Shown here: in pieces, positions 4,896-7,608 of the stretch | How positions within the stretch are numbered: the stretch's first letter is position 1 | Layout: each line of letters begins with the position of its first letter | DNA from: Candidatus Schekmanbacteria bacterium | GTDB lineage: Bacteria > CSSED10-310 > JACPHN01 | Direction of reading: 5' to 3' | DNA length: 7,608 nt | Assembly: GCA_016188575.1 (NCBI GenBank) | Contig: JACPHN010000011.1 | Location: 1-7,608, forward strand | The notes under the pieces: model-generated | What the model was told of the DNA's origin: nothing | The model's input: only the letters and a program-made list of their open reading frames with translations | Database searches by the model: none | Position numbers and translations under genes: made by a program

Positions 4896-6200
4896 TCAGT
4901 CGCGGGCCGACCCTGACTGGTAGAGGTCGGCGAGCCAGCCGCAAATGCGGTCTGTGGCTTCCAAGACATCGCCGCAGCAGTCCGCGAGGAAGCTTGGCTC
5001 GATCTCGTAGTCGGGTGGCTTACGCTCGAGCGCTGCCATCGCGCGTGCACCGTCGAAGTCGACGTAGGCGATGCGGACGGTCAGCTCCGCCTCGCTTTGG
5101 CCGAAGGCGCTGCCCGGCAGCACCGCCACTCCGGTTTCTTCGAGCAGCCGGGTCGTCAGCGCCAGGGAAGTACCGATGCCGCGGCGCGCCAGAGCAGCGC
5201 GATGGGGGGCAAAGTCCGGGAAGAGGTAAAACCCACCCGCGGGGTCGGCGAGCCGCAGACCGGCCGCGCGCAACCTCGCCGCGATCTCCCGACCGAGCGC
5301 CGCGAGGATGCGCCGCGCTCTCCACAGGTAGCGCTCGATGCGGATTCCCCCCCGAAACGCCTCCACCGCCGCGTACTGAATGGGCGCGCTCGTCGTGGTG
5401 TAAGTTTCGGAGGCGACCGCACCCATCGCATCGAGAAGCCATCGCAAGGCGCTCGGAAAAACGAATGTTCCCAGTCGCCAGCCGCCGGCGCCGCACCACT
5501 TGCTCAGCCCGCTGCTCAGGATCGTTCCCTCCGGATAGAGCGTGGCGATCGAGCTGTGCGCGCCGGTGTGGTGGAGCTCCCCATAGATCTCGTCGGAAAG
5601 GATGATGACGCCGCAGCGGCGGGCGACGGCGCCAAGCGCGGCGAGCTCGGCCGGCGAGTACGTCGTCCCCGTCGGGTTGTTCGGATAGTTGAGCACGAGG
5701 ATGCGAGGGTGGCCGAAGGTATCGCGGCACAGGTCTTCGAGCGCCTCCGGCGCTACCCGCCAAGCGCTGTCGAGCCGGGTCGCAAGCGGGCGCACGGTGC
5801 GCCCCACGATCCGCGCCTGGGGAGCGTAGGACACCCACGCCGGCACCGGCACGACCAGGTCCCCGCGGTAGACGACCTGCAGCAGAAACATGAGCTCCTT
5901 GGAGCCCGGTCCGACGATGACGTCCTCCGGAGAGCAGGCGACGGCGTGGTTGCGCCGGTGGTAATCGGCGACGGCCTCGCGCAGGGCCGGCAGACCCAGG
6001 ACCGGGAGGTACGCCTTCTGATGGGCGTTGGCCCGCAGCGCCTCGACTACGGTGGTCGGCACCGGAAACGGCGACTGGCCGAGACCCAGCTTGAATATCC
6101 GCTGCCCGCGTTGCCGGAGAGCGTCACTCAGGTCATTGATTGCGATCGTCGGCGACAGTGGCAGGCCGTGGACGTTGGGATTGACGCTCATCTGATCCAT
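4896..6200 (-). CDS. Fold-type-I PLP aminotransferase (class I/II)
   Basis: 434 residues. The order of motifs is that of aspartate-aminotransferase-like enzymes: GPGSKE (97-102, cofactor phosphate site), PAWVSY (120-125), NYPNNPTG (171-178), SDEIYGEL (202-209, Asp203 to the pyridine nitrogen and Tyr206 to the ring oxygen), SSGLSKWCGAGGWRLG (Lys234 forming the Schiff base, Arg242 at the phosphate), and TVRIAYV with Arg376 as the expected substrate carboxylate binder. It should be an active cytoplasmic enzyme moving an amino group between an amino acid and a 2-oxo acid; the substrate cannot be read from the sequence. Residues about 393-434 extend past the usual end and contain Cys408, Cys409 and Cys420. 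The start is ATG 6200 or ATG 6191; AGGG at 6205-6202 is better spaced for 6191. The gene begins 6 nt after the stop codon of the radical SAM gene, so the two are surely one operon and probably translationally coupled. Confidence 0.92.
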   Translation of the reverse strand: MDQMSVNPNVHGLPLSPTIAINDLSDALRQRGQRIFKLGLGQSPFPVPTTVVEALRANAHQKAYLPVLGLPALREAVADYHRRNHAVACSPEDVIVGPGSKELMFLLQVVYRGDLVVPVPAWVSYAPQARIVGRTVRPLATRLDSAWRVAPEALEDLCRDTFGHPRILVLNYPNNPTGTTYSPAELAALGAVARRCGVIILSDEIYGELHHTGAHSSIATLYPEGTILSSGLSKWCGAGGWRLGTFVFPSALRWLLDAMGAVASETYTTTSAPIQYAAVEAFRGGIRIERYLWRARRILAALGREIAARLRAAGLRLADPAGGFYLFPDFAPHRAALARRGIGTSLALTTRLLEETGVAVLPGSAFGQSEAELTVRIAYVDFDGARAMAALERKPPDYEIEPSFLADCCGDVLEATDRICGWLADLYQSGSARD

Positions 6201-6206
6201 GCCCTG

Positions 6207-7607
6207 CTACTCCCACTCGACGTGGCCGAAAAGTGCCAGCTTGCGGCGTTTCGGCACGCGCTGACCCCACGCCGGAGAATGGTGAGACTCCCGGATTCTC
6301 TGCAGCTCCGGCTCCCAAAAAAACTCCGCTTCCCCGAAGGCCGGCCGGAGCTGGTCGAGCCAGGTGGCGTCCTCGTCCCACTTCGCGAAGAACGGGCGCC
6401 CCACCCAGTCGGGGTTCCGCGCCTGAATGAACCGCAGCACGAAGGTATCCTCGCCGGCTACGTGAGCCTTGCCAACGATTTCGACCTTGCCGGGCGTGGC
6501 CGACATGGACGGGCCGCGCACGGTTCGGGCCAGCCCGCTGACGCGACGATAGGCCGTGCGAAAGATGTCGATGGCCCGCGCGAGCGGCACCTCGAAGTAG
6601 CCCTTGGGGCCCGTATCGCGCTCCACGAAGAAATAATACGGCACGGCGCCGAGCCGAACCTCCAGGCGCCACAGATCCGCCCAGATTTGCGGGTCATCGT
6701 TGACGTGGCGAACCAGCGGCGCCTGGCAGCGAACCACGGCGCCCGTGCCCAGGATGCGGCGAAGCGCGGCCTGTGCCGCCGCCGTCTCGAGCTCACGCGG
6801 ATGGGAATAATGCGCCATGATGGCGAGATGGCGACCGGCCCCGCGCACCTGCTCGAACAGGCGGATCAGGTCGTCGGCGTCCGGATCCGTGAGAAACCGA
6901 TAGGGCCAATACGCAAGTGCCTTGGTACCGATACGGATGCTCACGAGGTGCTCCAGATGCGGGGCGAGGAGCGGCTCGATCGTTCGGCGCAGCACCGCGG
7001 TCTTCATGATGAGGGGGTCACCGCCAGTGATCAGCACGCTGTTGACCTCCGGGTGACCGGCAATGTACTCGGCGAGCGACTCAGCTTGTCGGCTGGCGAA
7101 CTTGAGGTGGTCGATGCCGACAAACTGCGGCCAGCGGAAGCAGTAGGTGCAATAAGCGTGGCACGTCTGCCCCTCGCTCGGGAAAAACAGGACCGTCTCT
7201 CGGTATTTATGTTGCATGCCGGGCAGCGGCCGACCGTCGACGAATGGCACGTTGAGCTCCATCTGGCCCGCGGGGTGAGGATTGAGCTGTGCCTGGATCT
7301 CTCGTGCGCAGGCGCGCAACGCGGTGTCGGGCGCGCCGGAGCTGACGAGGCGCTCGAGGCGGGCAACGGCGTCAGGGGCGAGCATGTCGCGATGCGGAAA
7401 GGTCAGGCGATAGATCGGGTCGTCGGGCACCTGATTCCAACGGATAAGCTCGTCGACGACGTAGTTGTTGACCCGAAACGGCAGAACGGCGGAAACGGCC
7501 TTGATCGCGAGCAAGTCGCCCGGAGACAGGTGACCGAGCGCGGAGAGCCGCTCGAAGTTGCGGCGCGTGTAGACAGTGTAGGTCTTGGGCTGAATGGTCG
7601 TGCTCAA
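6207..7607 (-). CDS. KamA-family (lysine 2,3-aminomutase-like) radical SAM protein, 5' end at window edge
   Basis: At least 466 residues. The only start inside the window is a TTG at 7607, and the frame may continue outside, so the N-terminus is uncertain. Cys149, Cys153 and Cys156 (CHAYCTYC) form the CxxxCxxC site for the 4Fe-4S cluster and S-adenosylmethionine; ITGGDPL (193-199) is the SAM-binding GGE/GGD motif. Further family marks are RVNNYVVDELIRW (45-57), HPRELETA (269-276), QAPLVRHVND (295-304) and SATPGKVEI (369-377), in which Lys374 matches the PLP lysine. Family members migrate an amino group between the alpha and beta carbons by a radical route. By hand alignment Arg158 corresponds to the carboxylate-binding Arg of clostridial lysine 2,3-aminomutase, but the two Asp residues that hold the lysine side-chain amine are not evident, so the substrate may differ. 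Residues about 388-466 form a Trp/Phe-rich C-terminal region (WVGRPFFAKW, PAFGEAEFFWEPEL). It is co-transcribed with the aminotransferase gene. Confidence 0.9.
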   Translation of the reverse strand: MSTTIQPKTYTVYTRRNFERLSALGHLSPGDLLAIKAVSAVLPFRVNNYVVDELIRWNQVPDDPIYRLTFPHRDMLAPDAVARLERLVSSGAPDTALRACAREIQAQLNPHPAGQMELNVPFVDGRPLPGMQHKYRETVLFFPSEGQTCHAYCTYCFRWPQFVGIDHLKFASRQAESLAEYIAGHPEVNSVLITGGDPLIMKTAVLRRTIEPLLAPHLEHLVSIRIGTKALAYWPYRFLTDPDADDLIRLFEQVRGAGRHLAIMAHYSHPRELETAAAQAALRRILGTGAVVRCQAPLVRHVNDDPQIWADLWRLEVRLGAVPYYFFVERDTGPKGYFEVPLARAIDIFRTAYRRVSGLARTVRGPSMSATPGKVEIVGKAHVAGEDTFVLRFIQARNPDWVGRPFFAKWDEDATWLDQLRPAFGEAEFFWEPELQRIRESHHSPAWGQRVPKRRKLALFGHVEWE

Positions 7608-7608
7608 C

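Noticed and set aside
5020-5838. Long alternative frame inside the aminotransferase gene
   Set aside because: It is a high-GC shadow of the real gene, rich in Arg, Ala and Gly with no motif.
1-7608. tRNA, rRNA, CRISPR array, transposase or riboswitch
   Set aside because: None was recognised on reading both strands. The only repeats are the short ones listed.

Overview
The window looks like part of a bacterial chromosome with high GC (42 of 60 bases are G or C at 301-360). It is interrupted by a compositionally different accessory block. The secreted protein with a non-lipobox signal peptide and the surface-type proteins with PKD, LamG and a C-terminal anchor suggest a Gram-negative such as a member of the Pseudomonadota. 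Nothing here fixes the lineage. No rRNA, tRNA, CRISPR array or recognisable transposase is visible.

Layout. Positions 1-804 (+) are the 3' end of a large extracellular protein: a discoidin-like beta-sandwich, then a PKD domain. Positions 805-980 are a short convergent gap. An accessory block follows, both genes on the minus strand. 981-1568 encodes a 195-residue secreted protein with a Thr-Pro linker in clearly AT-rich DNA (20 of 60 bases G or C at 1321-1380). 1766-3490 encodes a 574-residue protein with a PD-(D/E)XK nuclease core and an uncharacterised N-terminal half. An 18-bp motif, TTTCGAGTTACGSAACCA, occurs just 3' of each of these two minus-strand genes (923-940 and 1712-1729), and a partial inverted copy lies inside the nuclease 3' end (1789-1803). 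The AT-rich gene is therefore bracketed by near-perfect direct repeats, which suggests a cassette.

The right half, 3732-7608, is high GC again and entirely on the minus strand. In order of transcription it holds: a KamA-type (lysine 2,3-aminomutase-like) radical SAM protein that reaches the window edge; a fold-type-I PLP aminotransferase only 6 nt downstream, surely co-transcribed; and, after a 123-nt gap with small palindromes, a GTG-started secreted LamG (concanavalin-A-like) protein with a C-terminal hydrophobic helix and Arg-rich tail. Between that gene and the nuclease, 241 nt hold a short open frame that ends 5 nt before the preferred nuclease start.

How the genes may work together. 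The aminomutase-like enzyme and the aminotransferase probably act in one amino-acid pathway. The aminomutase keeps the cluster Cys residues, the PLP Lys and the carboxylate-binding Arg, but not the two Asp residues that hold the side-chain amine of lysine in the characterised enzyme, so its substrate may not be lysine. The nuclease and the secreted protein look like acquired cargo; a defence role for the nuclease is an inference only. The most original signals are the repeat-bounded cassette, the solitary nuclease with its unknown N-terminal region, and the atypical KamA/aminotransferase pair.
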